Source: Galerina marginata
Lineage: Eukaryota > Basidiomycota > Agaricomycetes > Agaricales > Galerinaceae
Assembly (NCBI GenBank): GCA_023014335.1
Contig: JAECYW010000003.1
Coordinates: 2,728,001 to 2,792,000 of the forward strand
DNA: 64,000 nt
Direction of reading: 5' to 3'
Of the stretch, positions 22,922 to 35,290 are shown in pieces. Position 1 is the first letter of the stretch, and each line of letters starts with the position of its first letter. Position numbers and translations under genes: made by a program. Below the pieces are notes generated by a model. The model ran no database searches and was not told the DNA's origin. It saw nothing but the letters and a program-made list of their open reading frames with translations.

Positions 22922-24491
22922 TCATTCGCTTTTATCCGACTCCTCGCTCGATTCAACACTCTCACTCTCCTCCGTATCCTCAGTCTCACCACCCTCTCTT
23001 TTACTACACACCAACCCGTTCATACTCTTCCCCGCATCAACATCAACGCCCTTACCTTTAGCAAGCCGCTTCGCTCGTGCAAAGAGCCCGACTTCCTTAT
23101 CCCTGATAAAGTTGACAATAACCATTGGCCACGAAGGATGCGACGGGATGCTATCGTAGAACTCAGGTGCCAGCGCACGCAGAGCCGGCAGACGCGTCCA
23201 AGGCACTGAGGGGAAGTCGTGGTGCTCGTTATGGTACCCAACCTAAAATAAGCATGATCGAAACCTAAATGAGTTATGTTCCAAACGGGAGTAAAATAAG
23301 AAAAAAAACTGAAAGACGAACATTGTAAGCGAGCCAATTCAGTGGTCCATAATAGCTATATGTTTCCTGCTCCATCCCATCCCACAGATAATGCTCTGCG
23401 ATAAAGTGTCCAGCACATGGGTGCAAGCTGCCAGCGAAGAAGCTGCTCATGATGAGGTATATCAGTGGCCTGGCGCCGTACGTCGACACGAGAACGTAGT
23501 CGAAGAAGATCTGAATAATGATGTTCAGGAGGTGCCAGCGGGTAAAGCGTTGCGCCCGGACAAAGGTTGGTCGAAGGGCGTAGAACAGAATTTGGAATGT
23601 GCTAAATGAGGGCATAGAGGAAGAAAAAAAGCATAGTTTAGATTTTGTCCCCGAAAAGCGAAAAATGATAAGGATACATGCGCAAAAAATACCTTTCCAA
23701 GGACGTTATTCAAAAACAGAAGCTCAAATCTAGTTGGCAAGTCGGTATCGATTCCATCCTGTCCCATAAATTTATGGTGCTCAATATGGTATCCCTTATC
23801 ACACCAGTCATTTTTCGGCATACTTCTTCTTTGAACCTGGAAATACGCACCTTGAAAGCAGCGGAATATGGTATCCCAATTGGTAAGTTGGCGAAGATAG
23901 CAAGAAGTTTATTCGGCGCAACACCCCGGAACGCAAGGTTATGGGTTATCTCGTGTATCGCAAGGAAGAGATTATGGTTTGCAGTTCCACCTATGGCGTA
24001 TGCCGAGAAGATAAACAGAGGGGACAGAGGGGAGTGGTTCCGCATGAATATGGCAAGCCCGACTTGAAGAGACACGACGAAGAGGACGACGTATTTCGTC
24101 AGGGGTTCGAGCCCCATGAGTTTGGTAACCTAACGAATACAGGATAGTACAAATTAGCGACATAATTTGCAGAAGGAAATATCAACAAGCGCACTTCAGG
24201 ATGTGCCTTCATGATAGCCATCCTCCGCGACCGGTGCGGTTCCTCTGTCATTAACCATAAAAAATCCTTTGGGTCTTGAGGAGGCGCGGAGTGAGCGAGT
24301 GCATCTCTCTTTTTATCGTTGGCACGAAACACTCGTCGTGGTGACCTTTTCTGCTTGCCATTCGGTGATGTAGTTCGTCCTTCCGTGAGTGAGTCGGCTC
24401 CTCCAAAAAGACTGAAATCTAAACAGGCACGACAACAACATCGACCAGTCAACTTCTGTAACCTTTGCAAGAAACTCATGGAGAGCCTCAC
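22922..24491 (-). CDS. DES1: Sphingolipid delta-4 desaturase
   Basis: The enzyme introduces the delta-4 double bond into dihydroceramide in the ER membrane. The N-terminal family motif is FLWLMTEEPHRSRRMAIMKA, then VTKLMGLEPLTKYVV. Three histidine boxes are visible: HEITH (in the NHNLFLAIHEITHNLAFRG segment), HIEHH after splicing AAFK to GYHIEHHKF, and HNEHH in GYHNEHHDFPSVPW. Hydrophobic segments around VVLFVVSLQVGLAIF and LLNIIIQIFFDYVLV fit membrane helices. Short introns at about 24170, 23830, 23650 and 23270 keep the frame. The C-terminus is an acidic, Ser- and Glu-rich tail ending SDKSE. The start is uncertain: M at 24491 or 24479 both precede a basic stretch, and the recognised family block begins only near 24300. 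No cytochrome b5 domain is fused. Confidence 0.9.
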
Positions 24492-24746
24492 TTATCGACA
24501 TCCAGGTTCAAACAAACTCCGACACGGACCCAAGGAGGGACAGAGGGTATAAAAAGAGAGGAAGGATGAGAGAAAGTCAAGTAACCCGCAGACAGGATGG
24601 CGGTCGTGTCCAAAACGAGCAACCGATTGATGTGGTTTTATGGCTGACAAACCATCGTTCCTCAAGTTGAAAATTGTCAATGGGCAGTCTCCTCACAGCA
24701 AGTATTTATCACAAATTTATCAATAAAAAAAATCCGCATTCTTGTT

Positions 24747-25925
24747 TCAATCGTGGTTCGCCCATAAAATTTTGCTTCCGAGTCTATAGTCCCCTGCTGA
24801 GTTACACAGTATTGCCCGATATGTGGCTTCTTCCCACTTTGTAGAAAATTCTGGCTGTGTGAGGCTTTCAAGGATTTCCAAATAATGGCTGCTGGAGACG
24901 ACGTCCGGGTCGGTGGCGTCATTACCTGATCGCCAATTCGCCATCGAGTATGCACGCACGTTCGAACTGTGTTTGAATAATTGGCAGACTGGATTAGTGC
25001 GGTTCTCAGCCCAATCGTATTGTTTTCTGGCCCGTTAGGTGTAAGTCGCACACGCGCGTTTGAGGATGTCCGAATAATCAACAGAGTCGTTATCGGTGCC
25101 GTCTTCGCAACCAATTTCGTCTTCGGCATTAGGTAGAAGCCGCAACCGTACACGTTCGAGGATGTCCGAATCACTGTTGGGATCGCTGACAAACACCTCG
25201 TCATTTTCCCAATCCATTGCCTGACTGTTTTTGGCTTGAGGTGGGAGTTGAGCGCAGGCACGTTCGAGAATGGCCGAATGACCACTGTCTGGAATAGCAA
25301 CCTGATCATTGTCTACCCCACCTTCTTGTGGATGCGCACAAACGCGTTCGAGTATGTCTGAATAATTGACAGAAACTTAATCAGTGTCATCTTGCCCGCC
25401 CATTTGTTGAAGCCGCATGTATACACCATCGAGAATATCCGAATAATCACTGCCAGTAACAGAGACCCAGTCCGTGTCGTGCCTGCTGCCTTGTGAAAGC
25501 TGCGTGGATGCGCGTTCGAGGTCTTCCGAATAATTAACAGAGGTGTCGTCCCTGCTTTCTTGCGAAAACTTCGAGTCCACGCGTTCGAGGATGGCCGAAT
25601 AGTCGACAGAGACCTGAGAGGTGTCATCTTCCCAGTCCCATGCTCTCCCACTGTCTTTGCCTTCAGGTGGAAGCTGCGCGCATGCACGTTCAAGGATGTC
25701 CGAATAGTCGAGGGAGACCTGATCGACGTCATCTTCCACGTTTATCATGTCTTCCTCGTCGCTCGTTGTTGAGGGAAAAGGACCGCTCAATCCCTCATCC
25801 AAGCCATTTTGAGCTAGAATGACACCAGGCCTTTGCTGAGAAAAGGCCAAAACATCGGTATTTTGGATGCAAACTTGGCCTGCAGATTGTCCGGTCCTCG
25901 AGGATAGAACGGCTGCATAACCTTT
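24747..25925 (-). pseudogene. Decayed tandem-repeat protein gene with YSDILER core
   Basis: One minus-strand frame stays open for about 1.1 kb except for two TAA codons, at 25377-25379 and 25035-25037. It encodes about eight imperfect repeats of 25-40 residues. The core is V-S-V-D-Y-S-D-I-L-E-R-A, often followed by C-A-Q-L-P-P, separated by acidic linkers. Examples are LDYSDILERACAQLPPEGKD and VDYSAILERVDSKF. After the repeats come about 95 residues (RARKQYDWAENRTN to LGSKILWANHD) that are not repetitive. The first stop replaces a Gln that other units have before VSV, which suggests point mutation of a once-open frame. No known family was recognised. The 5' end is not resolved: a frame-consistent splice joins a short upstream segment near 26000. 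It could also be a gene with unusual introns. Confidence 0.6.
25045..25790 (-). repeat. Tandem coding repeats, YSDILER unit
   Basis: Units recur at irregular spacing of about 70-130 bp. On the + strand each shows a version of GCGTTCGAGGATGTCCGAAT. The units differ in linker length and in several core residues, so the array is old or relaxed. Confidence 0.75.
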
Positions 25926-27441
25926 CCTTAGTTATTCAGATAAGAAAATTCAAATTGCCTTTGAGCAACTGGAGACGTTAATACATTACTTACCTTGAGA
26001 CCTTTGTGGAGGTTGTCTTGACCGTCATGATCATAGTCTATATGTAGATACTTAGGACCGGTGGTGACCCGGGTGCATCAATACACACACCTTCCTTTTT
26101 GAGATCTAGGTCACCTTCACACTTTGTTCTCCAATTTACTACCCCTTGCCTGTTCTCATCTTTTCTTAACCATCAACTCACTGTGGGTCCACTCAGGATA
26201 TAAACTCAATATGTTTCACTGTGGAGGCTAATAGGGATTGCTTTTATAATCGGGTTGGTCAACGGCGTTGCAACGGGCAGTAAACCATGCCAAGAGAGGT
26301 TGGGGACGTTTTTGAGTTTCCCTCATTTCGTCACTAGTGGATCTTGGATCTTAGGTCGATTCTGCAGCGGGAACAACATACGCACCTGCAATCCATTGGC
26401 CACAAATTGGAGATTTAACGCGCCATTTTTATCCGCATATATTGCATCTTGAGCTACTCTCGAACTCTTGCCATCACTGCAGGAACAAACCACATGGGCT
26501 TTGCACGACTGGCTGCGCCTGCAATCACTTAGCCATACATTGGAGACTTAACACGCCTTTTTTATCCGCATATACGCGTGCGTCTTGGGCTACTCTCGAG
26601 CTCTTGCCATCATTGCGGGAACACTGGGCAAACGACATCGGGTCTGCACGACTGACTTTAAATCTCGTTCTGTTACGCTTATGATGCGAAGGACCAGGCC
26701 CATAGTGAAGGTCTTCACTACTATGAAGGCCAAACACGTAAGTAGTCATCTCGCCGGAGAACGTCCCTAAAGTTGGAATATGAATGTCCAGCAAACGGTG
26801 TGCTTTACCAGGCGCAAAGCCGTTCAAACCAGTCAGATCTAATCAGAGGGAAGTATCTATTGCAAATACCGCATCACTGAACCCCTGTCTTCAAAAGTAC
26901 ATGGAGGGCCGAATGCCTCAGTTATTCTTCAAACAGTCACCGTGGATCGAAGAGCTCCTGTTTCCGCTTCCCTTGCCTGGAAATAAGGAACACCAACTTC
27001 CTAGCAGCGGTCTCTTACTTTCAAGCCAAACTTTACCTGGACTTTACCCTGCCGCGTCTTCAACGTAACCCCACAAACCGTGCTTGCTCATTACGCAGTT
27101 AAACCCTTCTGATGAAATGGAGGTGCTTTCAATGCAGCAGGGCTCAAATTGCTCAGGTGTTCCCGCCTACCGTGGTCACTCTCGCGTGCAGGTATGTTGG
27201 CTGTTGGTATTGCAATACCCCCGGATACTAATTTTTTGGAAATAGTGGGCAGAAAAACTTGAAGTCTAGTCAGTCAATTCCAAATGGTACGACATCAAGA
27301 TTGATGCTTAGTCTTCTGTGACTTCACTATCACTCAGAGAAGCTAAATGAATACGTAAATCAAACGTAAACGCGTCAAAAACGCGTCGAACAATTATTGA
27401 ATTAAAGGGAGGTATAATCACGTGATCAACGGCCGAGTCAG
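25926..27441. other. Gene-poor region with one two-unit tandem repeat
   Basis: No gene was recognised. Apart from the duplication at 26395-26622, only short unsupported open frames are present. Confidence 0.5.
26395..26622. repeat. Two-unit imperfect tandem repeat, period ~123 bp
   Basis: Unit one (26395-26487) and unit two (26518-26622) share CCTGCAATC, TTGGAGA-TTAAC-CGCC, TTTTATCCGCATATA, GAGCTACTCTCGA-type and CTCTTGCCATCA strings with scattered changes. Neither unit encodes a recognisable peptide. Confidence 0.7.
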
Positions 27442-29163
27442 AATTTTCCCATCAGATTAGATTGGTGGACCCTTTCGGCTTTTGGAAGAATTCTGAATAT
27501 CATCGGCCTTACGTTTTCTTCTTTCTTCACACTTTCTACATATACCTGGCATCCATGGCTTCCTCTTCTTCTTCCCCCTCATCCTCAAGATCATCGTCAC
27601 CGTCGTCCTCACCACCCAAGACACCACCGAACATGCACCAAAACAGCGCAGACCCAGACGCTAGATGGCTCGTACAGAAATTTGGAGGGACCAGTGTTGG
27701 CAAGTTTGCTACCAAGATCGCCGGGGATGTCGTTGCGTACGTGTCACTTCTTATCTTGCAGAACTTAGTTATTTAATGATTCACCTTACAGCAACTACAT
27801 TGACAACTATAAAGTCGCCATCGTCTGTTCGGCTCGTTCTGGGTCTACTAAAGCACTTGGAACGACGAACCTTCTGCTTCGCGCAGCTTCAGAGGCTCTT
27901 CGACGGTCGAAGCCCGCTGAATCTTCGGCCTCGGCCTCGGGATCAGTCACGCCAGTTTCCAGAGGCTTATTTGGCGTTGGCGGTGGTATCAACGGGAACG
28001 GGAGCGACCTCAGCCAGAGCCCACCTACGAGCCCCAAACCCCGTAGTCGCTCATCGAGGTCGGCTTCGCCGCAACCTTTGTTCGGCTTTACTCCCTTGAA
28101 CGAACCCCAACCCGTCGAGACTCGACCAGAGTTTCACGTCACCGTCGACCTTATACGGCAAGAACACCTCGTCGCAGCCCGCTCCTCTATACACGACCCA
28201 GAAATCCTCAAAGAACTAGAAGAAGAAATAGACCGCGACTGTGAATGGCTTCGCAGCTTCTTATTCGCAGCAAAAGTATGTTTTCCTCACTACGTCTCGC
28301 GTTGGTTCCGTTGTTTGACTACTGTTACCGCAATAACGATTGCCCCTCTTTGTCCAGATCATTGACGAAATATCTCCACGTTCAAGAGACAATATCATTG
28401 GATTGGGAGAAAAGCTAGCGTGCAAGTTTATGACCGCCGTTCTACGTGATCAGGTCAGTGATTCTGACGGGGCTAAAAATATGTTTCTGAATGTCTGTTT
28501 GCTGGCAGGGCATTGACGCGGAATATGTGTCTCTGGAAGACATCGTGCCACCTTATGATGGCGAAGTTATTCCAGAAAAAGCCCTGCCACAGGAATTTTA
28601 CGACAGCCTGGCCGTTTCCCTCGGCCAGCGTCTGCAAGAATGTGGTAATCGCGTACCAGTAGTCACGGGTTACTTTGGGCCCGTCCCAGGATCCCTCCTG
28701 CGCCAAGTCGGAAGAGGCTACACCGACCTCTGCTCTGCGCTCCTCGCAGTTGGCCTTGAAGCGGCGGAACTGCAGATTTGGAAAGAGGTCGATGGGATAT
28801 TCACTGCTGACCCGCGAAAAGTACCTACGGCGCGCTTGATTTCCGTCATCTCACCAGACGAGGCCGCGGAGCTGACCTATTACGGCAGCGAGGTCGTACA
28901 TCCGTTTACGATGGAGCAAGCCATCCGGCGTAAAATCCCCATCCGGATCAAAAACGTCGAAAACCCTCGGGGTGGAGGGACTGTTATCCATCCCGACCCC
29001 GACACCGAGATCTCGTCAGACGCCTCGCTGTCGTCCTCCATCCCTGAGCCGGCCTCCATCCAAGTGCTGAATGTAAATCTCAACAGGCTTGCCCTGGCCG
29101 CTGAGGAATCGCAGCGCAAGCGGCTGCCGACCGCGGTCACATTTAAGGAGAATGTAGTGGTGC
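27442..29163 (+). repeat. Direct duplication of the 5' part of the aspartokinase gene
   Basis: The segment matches 37838-39558 almost base for base, including about 110 bp upstream of the start codon and two of the introns. Similarity begins near CCCATCAGATTAGATTG and stops abruptly after GTGGTGCT. The copies lie about 10.4 kb apart in the same orientation. Confidence 0.92.
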
Positions 29164-29330
29164 TGTTTGGCGGGGCTTTTCGAGGTGGGTTTTCTGCTTT
29201 GTTCTCGGTTTTTTCAAGTGCTGATTGTTCTAACAGATGTTTTGTATGTCTTCTCTCACTTTCTTTCAGGTACTTTTATGTTTTCAGGCACAAACATACA
29301 AAAAGTAGGTATTTTTTGAAAGTAGACTAA
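27555..29330 (+). pseudogene. Truncated aspartokinase copy lacking the ACT region
   Basis: The kinase part is still open. A Ser-rich N-terminus starts at 27555, followed by WLVQKFGGTSVGKFATKIAG with the KFGG signature. A splice leads to NYIDNYKVAIVCSARSGST, then to GIDAEYVSLEDIVPPYDG, VVTGYFGPVPGSLLRQVGRG and ELTYYGSEVVHPFTMEQAIR. At 29163 homology to the full gene stops in the middle of KENVVVL. The frame then runs about 55 unrelated residues to a stop at 29330. The two ACT regulatory modules that bind threonine and set feedback inhibition are missing. It could be expressed as a deregulated or dominant fragment, but most likely it is a non-functional partial duplicate. The promoter-proximal region was copied too. 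Confidence 0.8.
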
Positions 29331-30304
29331 CGATAAAAGTACTAGATCGTCGAAAATACAGCAAGTTTCGAACTTGCCGTCCCCTCCTTTTACTCGGACC
29401 AGCATAGGTTCTCCCACCCCGAAGGGCAGGAGAACGGGCTAATGAGTGAGGATACACCCATTGACTAGAAGGAGGGAAAGGATGGAGGATAACGAGACAA
29501 ACGGAATAAAGGAGACAGATGGGAGACATGGGATATAACAGTAAATATCACTCACCGTGTACGTAGCCAGCAGCTGTGAATAAACCGGTTTACACCCCAA
29601 ATACCTCTACATCCACTCCTAAGACCACCCTGCAAACCATTCCAACTCCTCCAGCTGGAGATCTCGCAATGAGGGAGAACATTGTAAGAGCTGCTTCGGC
29701 AAAGTAAGAAACTCGAAAATAGACAGAAACGAATGGTAACTCTTACCAAATGCTCTACCCATAGATTGCGACAACTTAGAACCCTGAGTCGGAGGTTGAT
29801 CGATGCGCGTTAAATGGATGGCGGCTGTTCATAGCAGATGATCATATGAAAATTGTTGTGTTTTTGTGAATCACGAAGTTCGTGGGCTGTGGCGAAATTG
29901 GCGTCGAGTTGCAGGCCGGGAAATGACAGGTCGTCGGGCAAGACAAGATGATATCTTCCATGTCTTTCAACTTTGCGCTGGGTTGGGGTTGAAGGCGATT
30001 GGCGGAAGAATATATATCTACTCAGTTGAATCGGATGGGGGGGCGGAATCAAGCATCAATAAACTGGCTGTACTCTACTGAAGAAAGGAAGACTTACAAA
30101 ATCAGATCGCCCGTTTGGCAGATGTCCGAATGTTAAATCTCCGTTCCCCAACATATTGGAACCCTTCAAAGCGAATCGCAACGACGAGGAAATTGGCAGA
30201 TACCTTGAAAAGAAAATGAAGTCAGATTCAGGACAGCAATTACATCAACTCCACTGCACATTAAAAGAACCTGATGGCTTACTATTCAACCCCAACCCGT
30301 CTTG

Positions 30305-30640
30305 CAGCATTTTCCGGACATTTGAATATCAAGTCGGTTTTTCTGAGCCTTGAAAAGCCTTCTACGACGTGGAGGTGATTGGCGGAACCCCAAAAATCAA
30401 GTCGGATCCTTGATAGAAGACTCGTCAGTCCGCCAATTAACAAAAATAGATGAAAGGCCTACCATTGAACAATTATACGCTCCCCGGAACTCCAAAAGTC
30501 AAGTCAGAATTGTGGCCAAGGTCCGAGTCTTGCGAAAGCTTCAAATAGATAGTTAGACCACAAGGCGAAAGATTAGATTGCCAAAACAAACTCACAGCGT
30601 TTCCCGGAACTCCAAATATCTAGTTGGAATTTTGAGGGAT
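30305..30640. repeat. Short diverged repeats of a GGAACTCCAAA-type motif
   Basis: Four related strings occur at about 30309, 30382, 30483 and 30602. Each has a CCGGAA-type start, an A-rich stretch and a (T)CAAGTCGGA-like end, for example GGAACTCCAAAAGTCAAGTC. Spacing is about 75-120 bp. Confidence 0.5.
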
Positions 30641-31169
30641 TTTTAACAAGACCTACATCATAATATATGAGTATAGAACTATTAACAAGATGAAGAACAA
30701 CACTTACGACGACGGACGACGCCGTTGGTGAGAGGCGATGGTGGTCGTCTAAAAAAGGAAGGTCAGGCCAATGTTTGGCACATCATGCACCAAACACACG
30801 AGATAAGATGGCGATGTAGCTTCGTCGTGAACAACGACAATGAAGGGGGGCATACTGCGCCATAATGCAAGCATTACGACGGGATGGGGGAGAGGGTTCC
30901 ATGCTCACTGGGTAAGTACACACCTTTATAGCTTCTGTGTGCCAAGCATCCCTAGTTCGATCAAGGCGCTAATGAGTAGCAGCACACTCATCTGAGGTCT
31001 TCTCGGTCGCTGTTTCAATGTTCATAGTTGTTCGCTTCACATAGTAAGAGTCTGGCCTCCGAACACTCCAGTAGCATTTTAATTGATCAGTGGCACCCTT
31101 AAATTGAACCCTGAGTTATCGTATCAATAACACCACACTCAGATCACTCAGGTGTCTCATTCACACTCA

Positions 31170-31254
31170 ATTCCAGTACTCTCCCTCTCAGAAAAATTTA
31201 TCTGCTAGCCAATGGCTACCAAGTAATATTTTCTGAGTGGGTCAGTACTGGAAT
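31170..31254. repeat. 85-bp imperfect hairpin
   Basis: The ends ATTCCAGTACT and AGTACTGGAAT are exact reverse complements. The inner TCTCAGAAAA and TTTTCTGAG also pair, giving about 24 of 27 paired positions per arm. The loop contains another small palindrome (TAGCCAATGGCTA). It could be a small MITE-like element or an RNA hairpin. No clear target-site duplication was found. Confidence 0.65.
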
Positions 31255-32442
31255 CATCCAGTGTTTATTCCTCATGCTAGGAGAAAGAAATAAAATATGA
31301 ATTTGCACTTAAATCAATTTCAGGGTCTTCAGCCACTTGAAGCCCGAGATTTGAGGTTATGACCTGTGAAAATCAATGTCAATGATCTTCTCCATCTCCG
31401 AGACGTATCGCTGGCATCGGCCCAGCTTGCCAGCCTTGCCCCCTTAATCCCCAAACCACTGTCGTAAATTCACTGAATTAGTCGAAAAGAAAGCTGAGAC
31501 CTCTTGTTAAGCTTTGCATAATTTTAGTGAGTAGAGACTGTAGAGTAGAACATTAATTGCTCACTGAGCAGAATTTTGAAGTAAAATCTACTCAAATCAT
31601 TAGCTTAGAGAAGGCAAGAATGATACTCAGGGAAGGACTTCTTGTTGTGAATCTCCTGTGATCAATCATTCAACACTTCACATCTCACTTTGACTCCCCA
31701 AATCTCGGTTGTTATCACATTTGTGTCGTAATTTTCAATCGCACCACCTTTCTCTTGCAAACCCCCACCTTCCTCCTCTGTGCCGTGGCCTCACTGTGAT
31801 TTGTCCTTTGTACGGTCCAGAGTTGTCACCTGGTAAGTGATCAGTTTTTAAAAATCTGGAGTGCTTTTTGAGCTCACTTCATAACTTCCTTTCATTTTCC
31901 GTGCCTCATCGCATTCCGGCAGCCTGCAGCTGGGTTTTTACTGATACGGACGTCTCAAAATATTGATGCAAAACTCACGGTATGCACATTTCTGTCACAA
32001 TAGCGCTCTCTAACAAAGCATTTCCTGCAGAGTACTGCATTCCGGTGGCTGGTGCATGGAGGTACAATTCAAGATGTGATCGATGGCCCGTTCACGCTAC
32101 TTTGGGAAGTCGACTGCACCATGCAACCTTGGGAAACCTCCCTCTGTAATACACACGGTCTTGGTATTCGCATTTAAGGGTAAGCTCATTATTTTCTCCC
32201 AAGAACTGCTTGCCGACCTTGCTAGCTGCAGCTGCTTCAGTCAGAGCCACGGAAAAATTCACAACCATGCTGGCAACGGGCACGCATCTTTTTAGCAGCA
32301 TTTAGTACACAATGGTGAGTCTTCATGCCTTCCATTTTTGCAAGATTTTGACATAATCGTTGACCAGTTAATTGTCGCCTTCATTCTGCTATAATATTCA
32401 CTGCCTCGGATCTCAATTTCCGGCAATTTACCCTCCCCTTCG

Positions 32443-32840
32443 GCTTCTACCACCCATACAGCTTTTCTACTGGTTACCCGGCTGCTGGGAGCAAAGTTGT
32501 ATGGCGTGTTCTGGTTTATTTTACTCCCAGTTCTTGAAATTCCAAGCCGTCTACCCTCTTCCTCGTCTTCTACCACCTATATGGTTTTGTTACCGGTTAC
32601 CCGGCTGCTGGGAACAAAGTCATATTGTGTGTTTAAACATCCCTTTCCTAGTCTGCCAGTGATTATTGGTAGGTTTTTTCTTCCTAATTTTTCGAATTCA
32701 TACTTACCATCCAATTAGAAACTTGCTTTAACGCAATCAGAAAATTATTTGACTCGCTTTTCAACTTCTACCACTCTTATAGCTTTGTTACTGGTTATCC
32801 GACTGCCGGGAATGAAGCTATATCAAGTGTTCAATGTCCA
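32443..32840. repeat. Three imperfect copies of a ~70-bp unit
   Basis: Units at 32443-32510, 32566-32635 and 32763-32840 share TCTACCAC, then TT(A)CTGGTTA, CCGGCTGCTGGGA and CAAAGT strings. The spacing is 123 then about 197 bp. The first two read as LLPPIQLFYWLPGCWEQS-like peptides in one frame, but there is no sign of a gene. Confidence 0.65.
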
Positions 32841-35280
32841 TTCTCCTATTAAAGACTTTCCGTTGTCAACTCGGTAAGTTTGACCACACGTCTTCTTTAT
32901 TTACGTGAGATTAAGTGGTTAAGCGCTTTAAGCGCCAGCGGCTCTGCCTTTGCTTCCATGATTTAAACCAAGACTTTGATTTGCATGATAATGTTACACA
33001 AATCCTATCCTTCTTTTGGTCAAGTACGATTTTTAGATAGAACTCTGGGAAGCCAAAAGGAAGGCATGCCAATTATCTATTTTGGATGATCGGGCGGCCA
33101 TGCTCTCCTCTGTTTCCTCTTCTTATTTAGTTAAATTTCTTCTTACCTTCTTGACTTTCGGTTCTCCGAATCCTCTCAGTATCGGCTCAGGGCCCTGCCA
33201 GGTAGTCCTGTCGCACTATTGCCCACCACTTGGAGGCCGTTTGCCGTTGACGTGCTTGCCGCGGCCCGCAGGCTTGGCAAGTACATATCCGAACTCAAGG
33301 GTGAAGTACGGCACCTTCGATGAGCTGTTTTACTACCCCTTCCTCCATCCCCGCTTCCTTATTTCATTCGTAAAAATTCTGTGGCATTTGATTTGCTTCT
33401 TTTACCGGCCATGGACTGTTCGGATCCCACTAGACCAGGGTTCAGTCAGTCGTTAACAGCCTAACTTACCGCAAAGAGATGGGATTCTTACGAGGATGAA
33501 GAAGCCGCTAGATGGGCGTGTAATTAGTATTTCTGTCGGTTGAAATACGCATAGATTAAAATTCTACACATTTTCTCTGAAATGAATAAAGCAGAGCGGG
33601 ATTGAAGTCCCAGATGAGCACGGGCGTCACGGGCGCCTATTTTTGCGGTCTCTCTGATTACTGTCAAATCATTGCGGCTTTTTCTTAAGTACCACCGTTA
33701 CGAGTCAATGTAATACTTAAAATACACTGTATACACTGAACTTAATGCTGCTGTGTTTATGCTGGTGTTAGGAGCTCCGAGACGAGAGACGGCGGCATCA
33801 ACGGGTGCTGATCAGACCACCCACTCCTCCGCACCCAGTTCTCCGTTTCAATTTCAGAAAACTGCTTGGTTTTGGGCTTCTAATTTAATTTTACGCTCTT
33901 CGGTACCCATTAGGCTAGTGAGCGGTCAACGAGTAATGGTCGAGGCCATAGCAAAGGCAGTGGAGTTAATAAGAGGTATTCAAATTACACTTTTAAATGC
34001 CATCTTGGTGCGTCCCACAAAGATAGATAAATGCAGAAATTACTTTATTGAATCCCGAATTCAACTCATTGTAATACAATGAGAGATTGAAACAAAGGCG
34101 TGCATTAAGTGCCGCGTTCAGGAGCATTACAATGTAACTACGGCCTTGAGTCATTCGCACACAGCGCAATTTTAACATAGAATTTAATTGATAGTACACA
34201 CTAGTAAGTAAGCATAGGCTAACATCAGTAGAAGTACGGAAGGAATTATAGACGCGAGTTCAAACTTTCAGCCGCCCGATCAAATCACCGTCTCCTCCAC
34301 CCCCACTTCTCGCGCTGCCCCCCCGACAAACGGACCATTCTTGTTGCAGCACCACCAGATTGTTCGGGCTCACTAGTCCAGGGTTCCGCTAAATTAAAAA
34401 ACAGAAGCTGAGCCCAGACGTCTCGGAAAAAGTGGTTGAAGGTTTCTTGCTTGTTTAAGCGCCGATACCATATGCAGTGCTTTGTAGAATCAAAGGAGCT
34501 AGAATTAAATGAATATACTACAGAAAGTAGCCCTTAGAATACACTGCGTACGTAAATTCAATTAATGACTGGCAAGCAAGCGCCGCACGAAGACGAGGGT
34601 AGGCAGACGAAAGATCCGAGATCAAGATATCTCGGAATCATACACCTCCTCCGTGTCCCATTCTCCGCGCTCTTCTCTCAAAAAACAGCGTGTTTCAACT
34701 ATTCGGCCCCTTTTATTCGCTTGGTACTAGCCTGAGAAGCAGGAGATGTCAGCGCTAACGATGGCGCAAGGAAATCTTTTCGAAGATACGTACCTCCTTG
34801 CGCAATGCAGTGCATTGGGCGTATCGTCCAAATTCCCTCCGTTTTATTTCCTGATCGGTGTCGTGTGGATCCGACGAGTTGGGTGGAATTAATTTAGTTC
34901 CTTCGAGCAGTTGCCGAATTACGCGCTTGGTGGGTTTGAATTCGAGGATGGAGGTAGGGAAAGGGTTTGGAAGTAGAGGCACGTACTCGACAAACTTGTT
35001 ATTTCAATCAACAAAGAAAATTGATTTTATTTAGCTGAAAGACACAAATCATTACAACACAGCCATAATACGAGTATGAAAGAGGACATACCCAACTCGT
35101 CTGAATCTCGGAATCAACTTGAAAGGAGGACGAACAATCTCCCATCCGATCCCGCTCGGCTCACAGGATTGTAGGTCCAGGGTCCACCCGAACACTCGAA
35201 GTCAAAAAATGCACTAGCCGCTAGGCCTGGTTCCGTTGATTTGCCCGCCTATGTGCTACCGAATACAGGGATGGAGAAAA

Positions 35281-35290
35281 GGTATATAAG
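35281..35290 (+). promoter_or_regulatory. TATA-like box before the modular repeat region
   Basis: GGTATATAAG stands about 100 bp upstream of an ACCATGCG start-like context at 35395. About 30 bp later comes a good donor (CTG|GTAAGTACTC at 35430). The arrangement suggests a + strand transcription start, but the spliced reading frame is short and unsupported. Confidence 0.4.

Larger units (their letters stand above)
29331..35280. other. Gene-poor region with small local repeats
   Basis: About 6 kb with no supported gene. Open frames are short, overlap on both strands and carry no recognised motif. The stretch contains diverged short repeats near 30.3-30.64 kb, a hairpin at 31170-31254 and an imperfect tandem repeat at 32443-32840. 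The base composition is richer in AT than the flanking GC-rich modular repeat. Confidence 0.55.

Noticed and set aside
24100..24125. AGGGGTTCGAGCCCC, a perfect tRNA T-arm-like string
   Set aside because: It lies inside the desaturase coding sequence (LMGLEPLTKY on the other strand) and no A box or acceptor stem accompanies it.
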